Assembly (NCBI GenBank): GCA_007127595.1
Contig: SKZA01000076.1
Location: 1 to 14,411, forward strand
From: Kiritimatiellia bacterium
GTDB taxonomy: Bacteria > Verrucomicrobiota > Kiritimatiellia > SLAD01
DNA: 14,411 bases
Direction of reading: 5' to 3'
The position numbers and the translations under genes are program-made. The first letter of the stretch is position 1. The number at the start of each line of letters is the position of its first letter. The notes under the pieces were generated by a model, which was not told the origin of the DNA, did not search any database, and saw nothing but the letters and a program-made list of their open reading frames with translations. Shown in pieces: positions 6,878 to 14,363 of the stretch.

Positions 6878-7269
6878 AAGCGGAACAACAGTCGCGGCAA
6901 GGGTTCACGCTGATTGAGGTGATTATCACATTGGTGATTGCCGCGATTGCCCTGGCGGCTGTCATCCCATTTTTAAGCGATGTCTTTTTGCGCAGCCACG
7001 AGCCACGACGGCAATTGGTCGAGGCGATGGATCTGTATGCGGCCATGGAAAATGTGGTGGCTGCGCACACCGGGAGTTTGCAGGAACTGAAAACCTATGT
7101 CGGCCCTGAGCAAACGCTTTTCTCTGATCGATTCCGCGTGCTGGAAAACCGGTATGTGGAGTTTGTTGATGGAAATGAAAGTTCCTCCGCCCAGGAAACC
7201 CTGCTCAAGGTCACGCTTCAAAATGATCTTGGCGAAACACTCACCCGTCTATTCGCGATGTCATTATGA
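6874..7269 (+). CDS. Minor pilin, GspI/PilV/MshD-like
   Basis: This is a 131-residue prepilin-like protein. The 10-residue leader MKAEQQSRQG precedes FTLIEVIITLVIAAIALAAV, with Glu at +5. The remainder is short, with a helical part (RRQLVEAMDLYAAMENVVAAH) and a likely strand region (RYVEFVDG...TLLKVTLQN). Assignment to the GspI/MshD position rests mainly on gene order and small size, not on a diagnostic motif. It overlaps the preceding stop and the following start (both ATGA), so it lies in the middle of a translationally coupled three-gene set. A frame extending upstream to 6697 is only an out-of-frame reading of the previous gene. It probably joins its neighbours in a tip-priming complex. 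Confidence 0.82.
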   Translation: MKAEQQSRQGFTLIEVIITLVIAAIALAAVIPFLSDVFLRSHEPRRQLVEAMDLYAAMENVVAAHTGSLQELKTYVGPEQTLFSDRFRVLENRYVEFVDGNESSSAQETLLKVTLQNDLGETLTRLFAMSL

Positions 7270-7754
7270 AAAAGGGCTTTACCTTAATTGAAATCATCGC
7301 CGTGCTGCTGTTGGTCAGTTTGTTGGTGCTGGCTTCCACATTGGCGCTGCTGCCCTTGGTGAATGGTTTTGCGCAAGCCCGCGTCAATACCGATGCAGCC
7401 CAGAAATCCTTCCTTGCTCTTTCCCGCCTGGCGTTCGAGTTCACAACCATTACCGAGATCATCTCTTCCGGTCCCTATTCGATTACCTACGACTTTATGA
7501 CTCCAGCGGGTGACACCGTTCGCCGCGTGGTGGCATGGAATGGCCAATCGGGAGCGCCGTTGACGCTGGATAACGTCCCGCTGTCGGATGATGTCCATTC
7601 CTTTGAATTGCGGTATTACTCAGAGCCCGCGGCCGTGGCCACATCGCAATGGATTCAGGATTCATCCCGCTTGATTGAAATTGTCTACGAAACATTCTCG
7701 AGTCGCGATGTTTACACAAAGCGAATTCGTCCGCGCAATATTCCCGGAGGGTAG
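7266..7754 (+). CDS. Minor pilin, GspJ/PilW/MshO-like
   Basis: This 162-residue prepilin-like protein has the very short leader MKKG, followed by FTLIEIIAVLLLVSLLVLAS with Glu at +5. After the membrane helix comes AAQKSFLALSRLAFEFTTIT, the family's usual amphipathic stretch. A beta-rich region follows (GPYSITYDFM, TVRRVVAWN, SFELRYYSE, LIEIVYETF), ending in a basic tail (TKRIRPRN). The late beta-strand pattern with a statement-like repeat of ITYDF/VVAWNG is typical of GspJ/PilW-type proteins that report on nucleation of the tip complex. The ATG overlaps the previous stop. GGAGG at 7746-7750, near the end of this gene, serves the next gene. Family is secure; the J-position name follows from order and fold pattern. 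Confidence 0.83.
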   Translation: MKKGFTLIEIIAVLLLVSLLVLASTLALLPLVNGFAQARVNTDAAQKSFLALSRLAFEFTTITEIISSGPYSITYDFMTPAGDTVRRVVAWNGQSGAPLTLDNVPLSDDVHSFELRYYSEPAAVATSQWIQDSSRLIEIVYETFSSRDVYTKRIRPRNIPGG

Positions 7755-7759
7755 TTGAC

Positions 7760-9175
7760 ATGAATGCTGCATCGCATAGCGCCCCGTCAACAAGGTCAGG
7801 GGCCCTGCTCGTTGCGATTGTGATCGCGTTAATGGCGGCCTCTTTTCTGGGAGCGGCCGTGCTCTCAATGGCGACCACAACTCGCTTCGGCCGAGTGCAT
7901 TTGGGACTGACCACACGCGCCTATTACTTGGCTGAATCGGGAGCGGCCTATGTGCGCGCAGTGCGCGCGGTTACAAATACGGTCCCTTCGGGCACCTACA
8001 CGTTGGCAAACGGCAACCAGTTTCACATCAGCGATATCGTCGTGTCCACAAATGAAGCGGGCCAAGTCCGCTTGCTGCTGCGCTCGACGGGGATCGTGAA
8101 TCCGGATTCATATTTAGAAGCACGACGAGCCATTTGGTTTGATATAGCCGAGGGAATGATCGGTGGTGAGCAAGAGATATTGGATCTCGGGTTTGATAAT
8201 GTTGGGGACGGCGAGTTGGATCTTGAATGGGAATTTGAGGCGGAGGGAGTGGGTAGCGAAGGCGTTCCGCAGATGAGCCAGCCTCCGGAAGGCGGGGTGG
8301 CATTGGCGATGGACAACTGGATGGGGAACTTCTATCTGAACTGGCACCTGAATCCCAATTTGGATCTTGTCCGTGCCTGGGAAAACAACAATCGCCTGCT
8401 GAGCTATGATGTGCAGGCGAAGGTTTCGCCCGCAAAACATGCTATCCGACGCCATTGGTGGGGGGATGAGCCAATTTTCAATCCTGCACACCTCGTGGGC
8501 ATCGGGTTCCGTATGCAACCAGACAATCGCAGTTCCTATGGCGTGTCATTCTACCGGAATCATCCCATCGGTTGGAACTACACGGCCCCGTGGAGAGATG
8601 ATCTGGGCTTCACATTCTGGACGCAATGGCGGCCCAACTATTCAGACCCAAACGATTTGAGCAATACGAATGTGTATTTGACCCTGTGGAGTCGCCAGTA
8701 TCCCGCCCGGCGTGAAGTGATTGCCTACAAGCGGCTTCCTGCCAGTTATCTGTACCCGAGCCCGATGCGGGCCGGTGAATTGGATATGAAACCGTTCTGT
8801 ACGATTCTGATCAATTTGGAAGAGAAATATGTCGGCCCGCAAAGCAATCGCGTCAACGAAATCCGGGTGTATATGCAGACGACGGATGTGTATCCGCGCT
8901 GGCCGGAAGATGGTTCACAGGCGTATTTGCATGCGCAATGGCAGGAGAATGAAACCATCTTTCCGACCAACTACTTCCCCGTCCGGTGGGATAATTTGGG
9001 CGGCGCCATGGTGGTGACGAATAGCCTCTTCACTTCCCAATCCTTTGACACCCTTCAGCCGCCCGAAATCAATCTTCATGTGTACGACTATGCGATCAAC
9101 TACTTTGATGATTTTGCCATGCGAATGCGCGGTTATGTCAATCCCACGTTACCCGGTCACCAAGTACAATATTGA
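7760..9175 (+). CDS. PilX/GspK/MshP-like protein with large C-terminal domain
   Basis: This 471-residue protein has a PilX_N-type start: a short leader to Gly14, then ALLVAIVIALMAASFLGAAV, with no Glu at +5 (as is usual for GspK/PilX). The typical TTRAYYLAESGAAYVRAVRA stretch follows. PilX and MshP proteins are normally about 150-200 residues; here about 340 further residues follow from roughly 130. This part is rich in Trp and Tyr. It includes LVGIGFRMQPDNRSSYGVSF and, near the end, YAINYFDDFAMRMRG, a pattern resembling the strands of laminin-G/concanavalin-like jelly rolls. It may therefore be a carbohydrate- or surface-binding tip domain; this is inference. It has one cysteine only. A GGAGG site nine bases before ATG 7760 and a 5-base gap place it in the pilin operon. 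GspK also has a large domain, but that domain is helical and not similar in pattern. Confidence 0.82.
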   Translation: MNAASHSAPSTRSGALLVAIVIALMAASFLGAAVLSMATTTRFGRVHLGLTTRAYYLAESGAAYVRAVRAVTNTVPSGTYTLANGNQFHISDIVVSTNEAGQVRLLLRSTGIVNPDSYLEARRAIWFDIAEGMIGGEQEILDLGFDNVGDGELDLEWEFEAEGVGSEGVPQMSQPPEGGVALAMDNWMGNFYLNWHLNPNLDLVRAWENNNRLLSYDVQAKVSPAKHAIRRHWWGDEPIFNPAHLVGIGFRMQPDNRSSYGVSFYRNHPIGWNYTAPWRDDLGFTFWTQWRPNYSDPNDLSNTNVYLTLWSRQYPARREVIAYKRLPASYLYPSPMRAGELDMKPFCTILINLEEKYVGPQSNRVNEIRVYMQTTDVYPRWPEDGSQAYLHAQWQENETIFPTNYFPVRWDNLGGAMVVTNSLFTSQSFDTLQPPEINLHVYDYAINYFDDFAMRMRGYVNPTLPGHQVQY

Positions 9176-9218
9176 GGCAATGAATGAAGCGTGAAATATC
9201 AGGCAGAGAGGAGTCCCC

Positions 9219-9629
9219 ATGAATAACCCACATCAATCGAGTTGGAAAAAGCAATGTCTTGTGATCGGCAGTATGATGGCTCTGTTCTTCATTGGGGTCG
9301 GTTGCGATGATGCGGATACGGGGAGTGTGATCACCGTCTTGCATGATGTCGGTGGCGATCCGCAAACCGGACCCGCCACGTTGGTCGGGCGCGGCAGCGT
9401 CCTGTTTACCGCGGAATATCGGGGCAACGCGCTGAATACGGCCACCAATCAGACAGACGAGTTGCACCTGCCCCTGGAGTGGAGCGTAAACAACCCGGAT
9501 CTCGGTCGGATATCCGGGCGAGGAGGACACGAAGCCGTCTATGTCAGCAGCGGGCGTACGGGCCATAACGTGGTGTTCGTGAAGGATCAGCGCGGCCGGG
9601 AAGGTGTGACCTCGGTGGACCAGCATTGA
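9219..9629 (+). CDS. Small putative lipoprotein with Ig-like character
   Basis: I do not recognise a named family. The 136-residue protein begins with a basic segment (WKK), a hydrophobic stretch (CLVIGSMMALFFIGVG) and Cys29. This looks like a lipoprotein signal, although the -3 residue is Gly rather than Leu/Val/Ile, so the lipobox is imperfect. The mature part has alternating strands, including LEWSVNNPDLGRIS and AVYVSSGRTGHNVVFVKDQ. That pattern is reminiscent of bacterial Ig-like (Big-type) domains, where the core sentence is a value/reason alternation about order and evaluation of sequence. AGGAG (9209-9213) lies five bases before ATG 9219. It sits 43 bases after the PilX-like gene and just before the c-di-GMP gene, so a role as pilus accessory or secretin pilotin is possible but unproven. 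Its stop region overlaps a possible TTG start of the next frame. Confidence 0.72.
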   Translation: MNNPHQSSWKKQCLVIGSMMALFFIGVGCDDADTGSVITVLHDVGGDPQTGPATLVGRGSVLFTAEYRGNALNTATNQTDELHLPLEWSVNNPDLGRISGRGGHEAVYVSSGRTGHNVVFVKDQRGREGVTSVDQH

Positions 9630-9661
9630 AGGTAACACCGAATACGGGGAGCGTGTACGAT

Positions 9662-12600
9662 ATGGACACGCCCGACATGGAAGTGGGCAGGGAGTCGGTT
9701 ATGCGCGACTGTTTCGAGCGGGGCTCGTTTCAGTCGGTGCTCGCCGAAGTGTCTTCGCGGTTCTTGTGCGTTTCAGATGAGGGTTTTGACGCGGCTGCGC
9801 AATACGCGCTCCAACAGCTCGGCGAGCTGTTCGGCATGGATCGCAGTTATATATTCCATTTCTTTGATGGCATGGCGCGTATGCGCAATACCCATGAATG
9901 GTGCGCGCCCGGTGTCAGTCCGCAAAAGGAAAGTTTGCAGAATATTTCAACCGCCACCGTGCCTTGGTGGATTGCCGCGATGCGGACCTTGCGTCCCCTT
10001 TGCATTCCGGATGTCAACGCCATGCCGCCCGTCGCGCGAGCTGAGAAGCGAATTCTGCGCGCACAAGGTATTCAATCGCTGATTTGTCTCCCCCTGCAGA
10101 ATCATCAGGCGCAATTGATCGGATTCATGGGGTTGGACGCCGTGTCTACATCACGAAGCTGGAGTGACAGTGAAATCAGCATGTTGCAGGTGCTCTCAGA
10201 AATCGTAGCCGGTGCGATCGACCGTCACGATATGGAGCGAGCGCTGAAATCCAACGATCTGCGTTTCACTCAATTGGCTGAGTTGGGTCGCGTGATGGTC
10301 TGGGAGGTGGATGCCGAGGGCTTGTACACCTATGTGAGCCCCACGTCCGATATCGTAGTGGGATATAAACCGGAGGAGCTGGTCGGCTGGAAATACTTCT
10401 ATGATCTGCACCCGGCCGAGGGGGTGGAAACCTTCAAGAAGGAAGCCTTCGAGAACTTTCAGCGCCGGGAGCCGTTTCGGCACTTTTTGAACCCGGCGAT
10501 CATGAAAGACGGCCGCGCCATATGGCTTTCAACCAGCGGTTTGCCCATCATGGCCCCGGACGGACGCTTGGTCGGTTATCGGGGCAGTGATAGTGACGTT
10601 ACTGCGCAAAAAGAGGCGGAGGATGCCTTGGCCCGCGCACAAGCGGGTTTGGAAGCCCGGGTGGCCGAGCGAACGGAGGCTTTGCGGGAGAGCGAAGAGC
10701 GGTATCGGCGCGTGCTTCAAGCTACCCGGAGCTTTCTGTTCACCGTTTGGTTAAAGGATGGCCAGGAAATGCGAACGGTCCATGATCCAACGGTCGAAGA
10801 GGTGACCGGATATGCTCCAAGCGCATATGAACAGGATCCGTTGTTATGGCATCGCATGATACACCCGGAAGATCTGGCACGCGTAAACGAGTATATTGCT
10901 CGCGTGCGGTCGGGGGATGCAATTGCCACGGTTGAACATCGGATTTTACATCAGGACGGAAGCGTACGCTGGGTGCGGAATACCAGCGTGACGCGAAAAG
11001 GCCCGGCGGGGGAGTTGCTCGGGTACGACGGGTTGATCACGGATATTTCCGAGCTGAAATGCGCTGAAATCGAGCGGGACGAAGTCCTCGCGACGTTGAA
11101 CCGAATGGCGACGCATGATTCCATGACGGGCCTGCATAACCGGCGCGGTTTCAAGAAAGAACTCCAACATCTCTGGAGTATGGCGCAACGACATCCGATG
11201 CCTATCGGACTGTTGATTGTGGATCTTGACCATTTTAAATCCATCAACGACACGCACGGCCACCTGGTGGGTGACCTTCTCATCAAGGAATATGCGGCGC
11301 TCATCCAGTCCCTCGTTCGCGAGGCCGATACCGTGTGCCGGTATGCGGGTGATGAACTGGTCATTATCCTGCCGTGGGCGGACCGGAAAGACGTGTGTCG
11401 GACCGGCGAACGTATTCTCGAACAGGTGCGCGCCTACAGCTTCTGCAAGGGCGAACATGATCTAAGGTTGACCGTGTCCATTGGTGCGTATGCGTTGACT
11501 CCGCATCCGCGCCATGCCATGGAGCGCTTGATGGTGCTGACCGATCGCGCGCTGTATCGGGCCAAGCAGACCGGGAGGGATCGGCTGTGTTATGCCGATG
11601 ACGCGGACGAGAGTAGCGATTTGTCCAAGGCCGTTGACGTCGACCCGGTGAGTGATGTGAGTGATAAGGGCGTCGTGTTGGTGGTGGACGACGAGCCCGT
11701 CGCGCGCGCAACGTTCGTGCGATTGCTGGAAGAAGACGGTTATCGTGTCCGGTCCGCCGCCACGATCGATGAGGCCATGGCATGGGTGCAGCGGGAGCAA
11801 GGCCTGATGGATGTGGCCCTGGTCGATATCCTGCTCCGCGAGGAGAGCGGCTTGGACCTTATCGGGCGCATACGCCTCGAGGATGAGTTGCTGGTCCCAT
11901 TGGCGGTGACGGGACAGGCTACGATAGATACCGCGATTGAGGCCTTGCGTTCCGGCGCCTTTGACTTTCTACAGAAGCCGTTGACCTTGTCGCAGCTTTC
12001 CGTCTTGATGAAGAGGGCGATGAACCATCGTCGGCTCCTGCTGGAGAACCGCCGCTATCAGAATCATCTGGAGGCCATGGTCCGTCAAAAGGGCCAGTCG
12101 CTCTCCCGCGCATTGGACAAGGAAAAGCGGTCGCATCAATTCGCACTGGAAGCCATGGCCTCACTGATCGGGACGCGCGAATTGGAGACAGGCGAACACT
12201 CTCGACGCGTCGCTCGTATAGCAGTGATTCTAGCGGAAGAAATGGGTGCTACGAAAGAAGAGCTGGAAGATATCCGAAATGGGGCGCTGCTCCACGACAT
12301 CGGCAAGGTCGGTATTCCCGATGCGATTCTCCTGAAACCCGGCCCGCTTACCGAAGAGGAGTGGGATGTCATCAGGACGCATCCCCAAATGGGACATCAG
12401 ATCATTGCGTCCAGTCCCGCTTTGAAGGGGGCGGCGGAAATCGTGTTGACGCACCAGGAACGATTTGATGGAAGCGGGTACCCCTGCGGGTTGGCCGGTG
12501 ACAAGATTTGTCTTGGCTCGCGAATCTTTTCCGTTGTCGACGCCTACGACGCGATTCGTTCCGTGCGACCCTATGCCCCGTCCCGTACTCCGGAGGAAGC

Positions 12601-12709
12601 GCTGGACGAAATTCGGCGCCATGCGGGCACACAATTCGATCCCGCTGTCGTATCCGCCTTCATTCGCTGCCAATCCAAAATCGAGGCCGAAGGCGGCTGG
12701 TCGTCGTGA
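9662..12709 (+). CDS. GAF-PAS-PAS-GGDEF-REC-HD-GYP cyclic di-GMP signalling protein
   Basis: This is a soluble protein of 1015 residues that should make and/or degrade cyclic di-GMP. Domains in order: GAF (about 35-190), PAS (about 200-315), a coiled-coil linker, PAS (about 348-463), GGDEF (about 484-645), receiver (about 673-790), a coiled coil, and HD-GYP (about 820-1000). The GGDEF signature reads AGDEL (562-566), off consensus at first and last positions, but the metal site (VDLDHFKSIND) and inhibitory RxxD (READ, 553-556) are intact. The receiver has D676/D677, phospho-acceptor D722, T750 and K772. HD-GYP has ETGEH, HD 878-879, GKVGIPD and DGSGYP; the usual HH before it reads HQ, a variant also seen in other members. 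ATG 9662 was chosen for GGGGAG nine bases upstream; a TTG at 9626 overlapping the lipoprotein stop is in frame but lacks a ribosome site. No membrane segment is visible. It is probably co-transcribed with the pilin genes. Confidence 0.93.
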   Translation: MDTPDMEVGRESVMRDCFERGSFQSVLAEVSSRFLCVSDEGFDAAAQYALQQLGELFGMDRSYIFHFFDGMARMRNTHEWCAPGVSPQKESLQNISTATVPWWIAAMRTLRPLCIPDVNAMPPVARAEKRILRAQGIQSLICLPLQNHQAQLIGFMGLDAVSTSRSWSDSEISMLQVLSEIVAGAIDRHDMERALKSNDLRFTQLAELGRVMVWEVDAEGLYTYVSPTSDIVVGYKPEELVGWKYFYDLHPAEGVETFKKEAFENFQRREPFRHFLNPAIMKDGRAIWLSTSGLPIMAPDGRLVGYRGSDSDVTAQKEAEDALARAQAGLEARVAERTEALRESEERYRRVLQATRSFLFTVWLKDGQEMRTVHDPTVEEVTGYAPSAYEQDPLLWHRMIHPEDLARVNEYIARVRSGDAIATVEHRILHQDGSVRWVRNTSVTRKGPAGELLGYDGLITDISELKCAEIERDEVLATLNRMATHDSMTGLHNRRGFKKELQHLWSMAQRHPMPIGLLIVDLDHFKSINDTHGHLVGDLLIKEYAALIQSLVREADTVCRYAGDELVIILPWADRKDVCRTGERILEQVRAYSFCKGEHDLRLTVSIGAYALTPHPRHAMERLMVLTDRALYRAKQTGRDRLCYADDADESSDLSKAVDVDPVSDVSDKGVVLVVDDEPVARATFVRLLEEDGYRVRSAATIDEAMAWVQREQGLMDVALVDILLREESGLDLIGRIRLEDELLVPLAVTGQATIDTAIEALRSGAFDFLQKPLTLSQLSVLMKRAMNHRRLLLENRRYQNHLEAMVRQKGQSLSRALDKEKRSHQFALEAMASLIGTRELETGEHSRRVARIAVILAEEMGATKEELEDIRNGALLHDIGKVGIPDAILLKPGPLTEEEWDVIRTHPQMGHQIIASSPALKGAAEIVLTHQERFDGSGYPCGLAGDKICLGSRIFSVVDAYDAIRSVRPYAPSRTPEEALDEIRRHAGTQFDPAVVSAFIRCQSKIEAEGGWSS

Positions 12710-12750
12710 GTGGATGCGCGCGTACGTGCGCCAGTCCGCTCGTCGAATGC

Positions 12751-12779
12751 TTGACGTCCATCATGTCGCTGCTTACCAT
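12751..12779 (+). promoter_or_regulatory. Possible sigma70-type promoter for the ammonia-lyase gene
   Basis: TTGACG (12751-12756, five of six consensus bases), a 17-base spacer and TACCAT (12774-12779, four of six) lie in the 146-base gap before the ammonia-lyase gene. Transcription would start near 12786. Spacing is ideal but the -10 is weak. The gap shows no clear terminator for the upstream operon. Confidence 0.4.
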
Positions 12780-12855
12780 CTAGTGCGATGTCCTGCCTGC
12801 GTGGGCCGATAATGATGACGCCACACAGAATGGGCGATAACCATGAGGATCCCAC

Positions 12856-14121
12856 ATGAGCGCCAAAGAAATCCTCCCTCCTGTTCAGTGGCTTGATAAC
12901 AGACATGCACGACCGGACGCGTCGTCCGCCGTCGTGGACAGTCTCTTGCCATCCGGCATAGCCCTTAAGACGCGCAAGTTTCATCGACAACTGGAGGGGT
13001 ACCGGATGAGTCCCCTCAAGAGTCTCGGCAGTTTGGCGGGGATGCTGAATCTGGGCGGGATTTGGATCAAGGACGAATCGGTCCGGTTGAGTCTTAATTC
13101 GTTCAAGGCCCTGGGCGGTTCGTACGCGATCTACCGGGATGTGACAAAGAAACTCGGCGACGAAGTCTCGGTGGAGGAGCTGCTCGCGGGAGAAGCGCGT
13201 CGTAAACTGGGAGACCTGGTCTTCGCCACCGCGACCGACGGCAATCACGGACGCGGCATCGCTTGGTCGGCTACGCGGCTGGGGTTCAAGTCGGTCGTCT
13301 ACGTTCATAAGAACACGTCCGCCGCGCGTATCGATGCGATCCGCCGGAACGGCGCGGAAATCGTAGTGGTGAACGGCACCTACGACGACGCGGTGCGGCA
13401 GGTGAGCGCGGATGCAACGCAGCACGGGTGGCAGATCATTTCCGACACCTCATGGGCGGGTTACGAAGAGATCCCCAAATGGGTGATGCAAGGATACACG
13501 ACGCTCGTGGCCGAAGCGCAGGAACAATTGGCCGGGCAGGGCTTGGCGCGGCCCACACACGTGTTCGTGCAGGCCGGTGTGGGCGCCCTGGCCGCGTCCG
13601 TGATGGGTTTCTATCAGCAGCTGTTGGGGGTGGATCGGCCGAAGACCGTCGTGGTGGAGCCGACGGAAGCCGCCTGCCTCATGCTTTCAGCGCAACAACA
13701 GGACGGGAACCCGCGTCACTTTGAGGGCGATTTGGACACGATTATGGCCGGACTGGCGTGCGGCGATCCCAGTCCGCTGGCGTGGAATGTACTGCGTCAT
13801 TGTGCGGATGTATTTACGATATGCCCCGACTACGTGGCCGCCAAGGGCATGCGCGTTTATGCCGTGCCCCTGGACGGCGATGCTTTCATTGTGTCGGGCG
13901 AATCGGGCGCCGTGACGCTCGGCGCGCTGATGTATATCATGCAATGGGAAGGCGCCCGTGCATTGCGAGAAGCGCTCGCGCTCGGTCCCGACTCGCAGAT
14001 CCTGCTCATCAACACCGAAGGGAACACCGATCCCGACGATTTCCGGCGCGTGGTCTGGGAAGGCGGCGATTCCGTGCCCGACCCGTACAAGACGCGTGTG
14101 TCCCGGACTTTTGGGGGGTGA
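12856..14121 (+). CDS. dpaL: Diaminopropionate ammonia-lyase (PLP enzyme, YgeX type)
   Basis: This enzyme splits 2,3-diaminopropionate to pyruvate and two ammonia molecules with pyridoxal phosphate (fold type II, threonine-synthase-like). It has 421 residues against about 400 for E. coli YgeX. The PLP lysine is K84 in LNSFKALGGSYAIYR. Other signatures are the Asp-containing TATDGNHGRGIAW (D128) and SDTSWAGYEEIP (D197), which correspond to the catalytic Asp pair of YgeX, plus QAGVGALAAS for phosphate binding, VVVEPTEAACL and NTEGNTDPDDFRR near the end. TGAGGA stands six bases before ATG 12856. It follows the c-di-GMP gene after 146 bases and probably has its own promoter. There is no sign that it belongs to the pilus system; a catabolic role is likely. 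Other fold-type-II lyases are less likely given the full set of matching motifs. Confidence 0.92.
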   Translation: MSAKEILPPVQWLDNRHARPDASSAVVDSLLPSGIALKTRKFHRQLEGYRMSPLKSLGSLAGMLNLGGIWIKDESVRLSLNSFKALGGSYAIYRDVTKKLGDEVSVEELLAGEARRKLGDLVFATATDGNHGRGIAWSATRLGFKSVVYVHKNTSAARIDAIRRNGAEIVVVNGTYDDAVRQVSADATQHGWQIISDTSWAGYEEIPKWVMQGYTTLVAEAQEQLAGQGLARPTHVFVQAGVGALAASVMGFYQQLLGVDRPKTVVVEPTEAACLMLSAQQQDGNPRHFEGDLDTIMAGLACGDPSPLAWNVLRHCADVFTICPDYVAAKGMRVYAVPLDGDAFIVSGESGAVTLGALMYIMQWEGARALREALALGPDSQILLINTEGNTDPDDFRRVVWEGGDSVPDPYKTRVSRTFGG

Positions 14122-14153
14122 TGGTGTGCGGCGAAGCCGGCGTCTCCGCGCCC

Positions 14154-14260
14154 ATCCCAAAGCCAGCTCGACAGGAGTCTCGCCCTCCATCCCACAGTCA
14201 GAACGCATTGTTTTCTGCTGGAGGGCGACGCTCCTGCGGAGCCGTTGCAGGTTTTGGGAT
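14154..14260. repeat. Nested inverted repeat downstream of the ammonia-lyase gene
   Basis: Outer arms ATCCCAAA (14154-14161) and TTTGGGAT (14253-14260) pair perfectly. Inner arms CAGGAGTCTCGCCCTCCA (14172-14189) and TGGAGGGCGACGCTCCTG (14219-14236) match at 16 of 18 positions, with a 29-base loop. It starts 33 bases after the stop, so it could protect or end the transcript, but there is no U-tract. The ends could also mark a small non-autonomous mobile unit. Confidence 0.65.
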
Positions 14261-14295
14261 AGATGCTTGTGCCATGTTTTGGCAATAGGCTTGAA

Positions 14296-14348
14296 CTGGA
14301 GGGTCACGCTCCCGCGTGACCAGGACGCGCGGAAGCGCGTCCCTCCAG
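14296..14348. repeat. 53-nt repeat with perfect three-way-junction fold
   Basis: The outer stem CTGGAG (14296-14301) pairs with CTCCAG (14343-14348). Inside are two perfect 8-bp hairpins: GGTCACGC-TCCC-GCGTGACC (14302-14321) and GGACGCGC-GGAA-GCGCGTCC (14323-14342), separated by a single A. All 44 stem bases pair. The first half is repeated at 14364-14389 and, diverged, at 14218-14241, so this is a dispersed REP-like unit rather than a terminator. Confidence 0.75.
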
Positions 14349-14363
14349 AAGAAGAGCCCGAAC

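Noticed and set aside
12808..12813. GATAAT as a -10 box of the ammonia-lyase gene
   Set aside because: The -10 resemblance is good but nothing like a -35 lies 16-18 bases upstream; the 12751-12779 pair with 17-base spacing is better overall.
12571..13425. Long minus-strand open frame across the end of the c-di-GMP gene and the ammonia-lyase gene
   Set aside because: It is antisense to two clearly recognisable proteins and its translation shows no known motif; high-GC codon bias explains it. The same applies to minus-strand frames at 501-1217 and 13687-14307.
14296..14348. A Rho-independent terminator for the ammonia-lyase gene
   Set aside because: No T-run follows either hairpin, the element is 175 bases past the stop, and it is repeated, which suits a dispersed repeat better.
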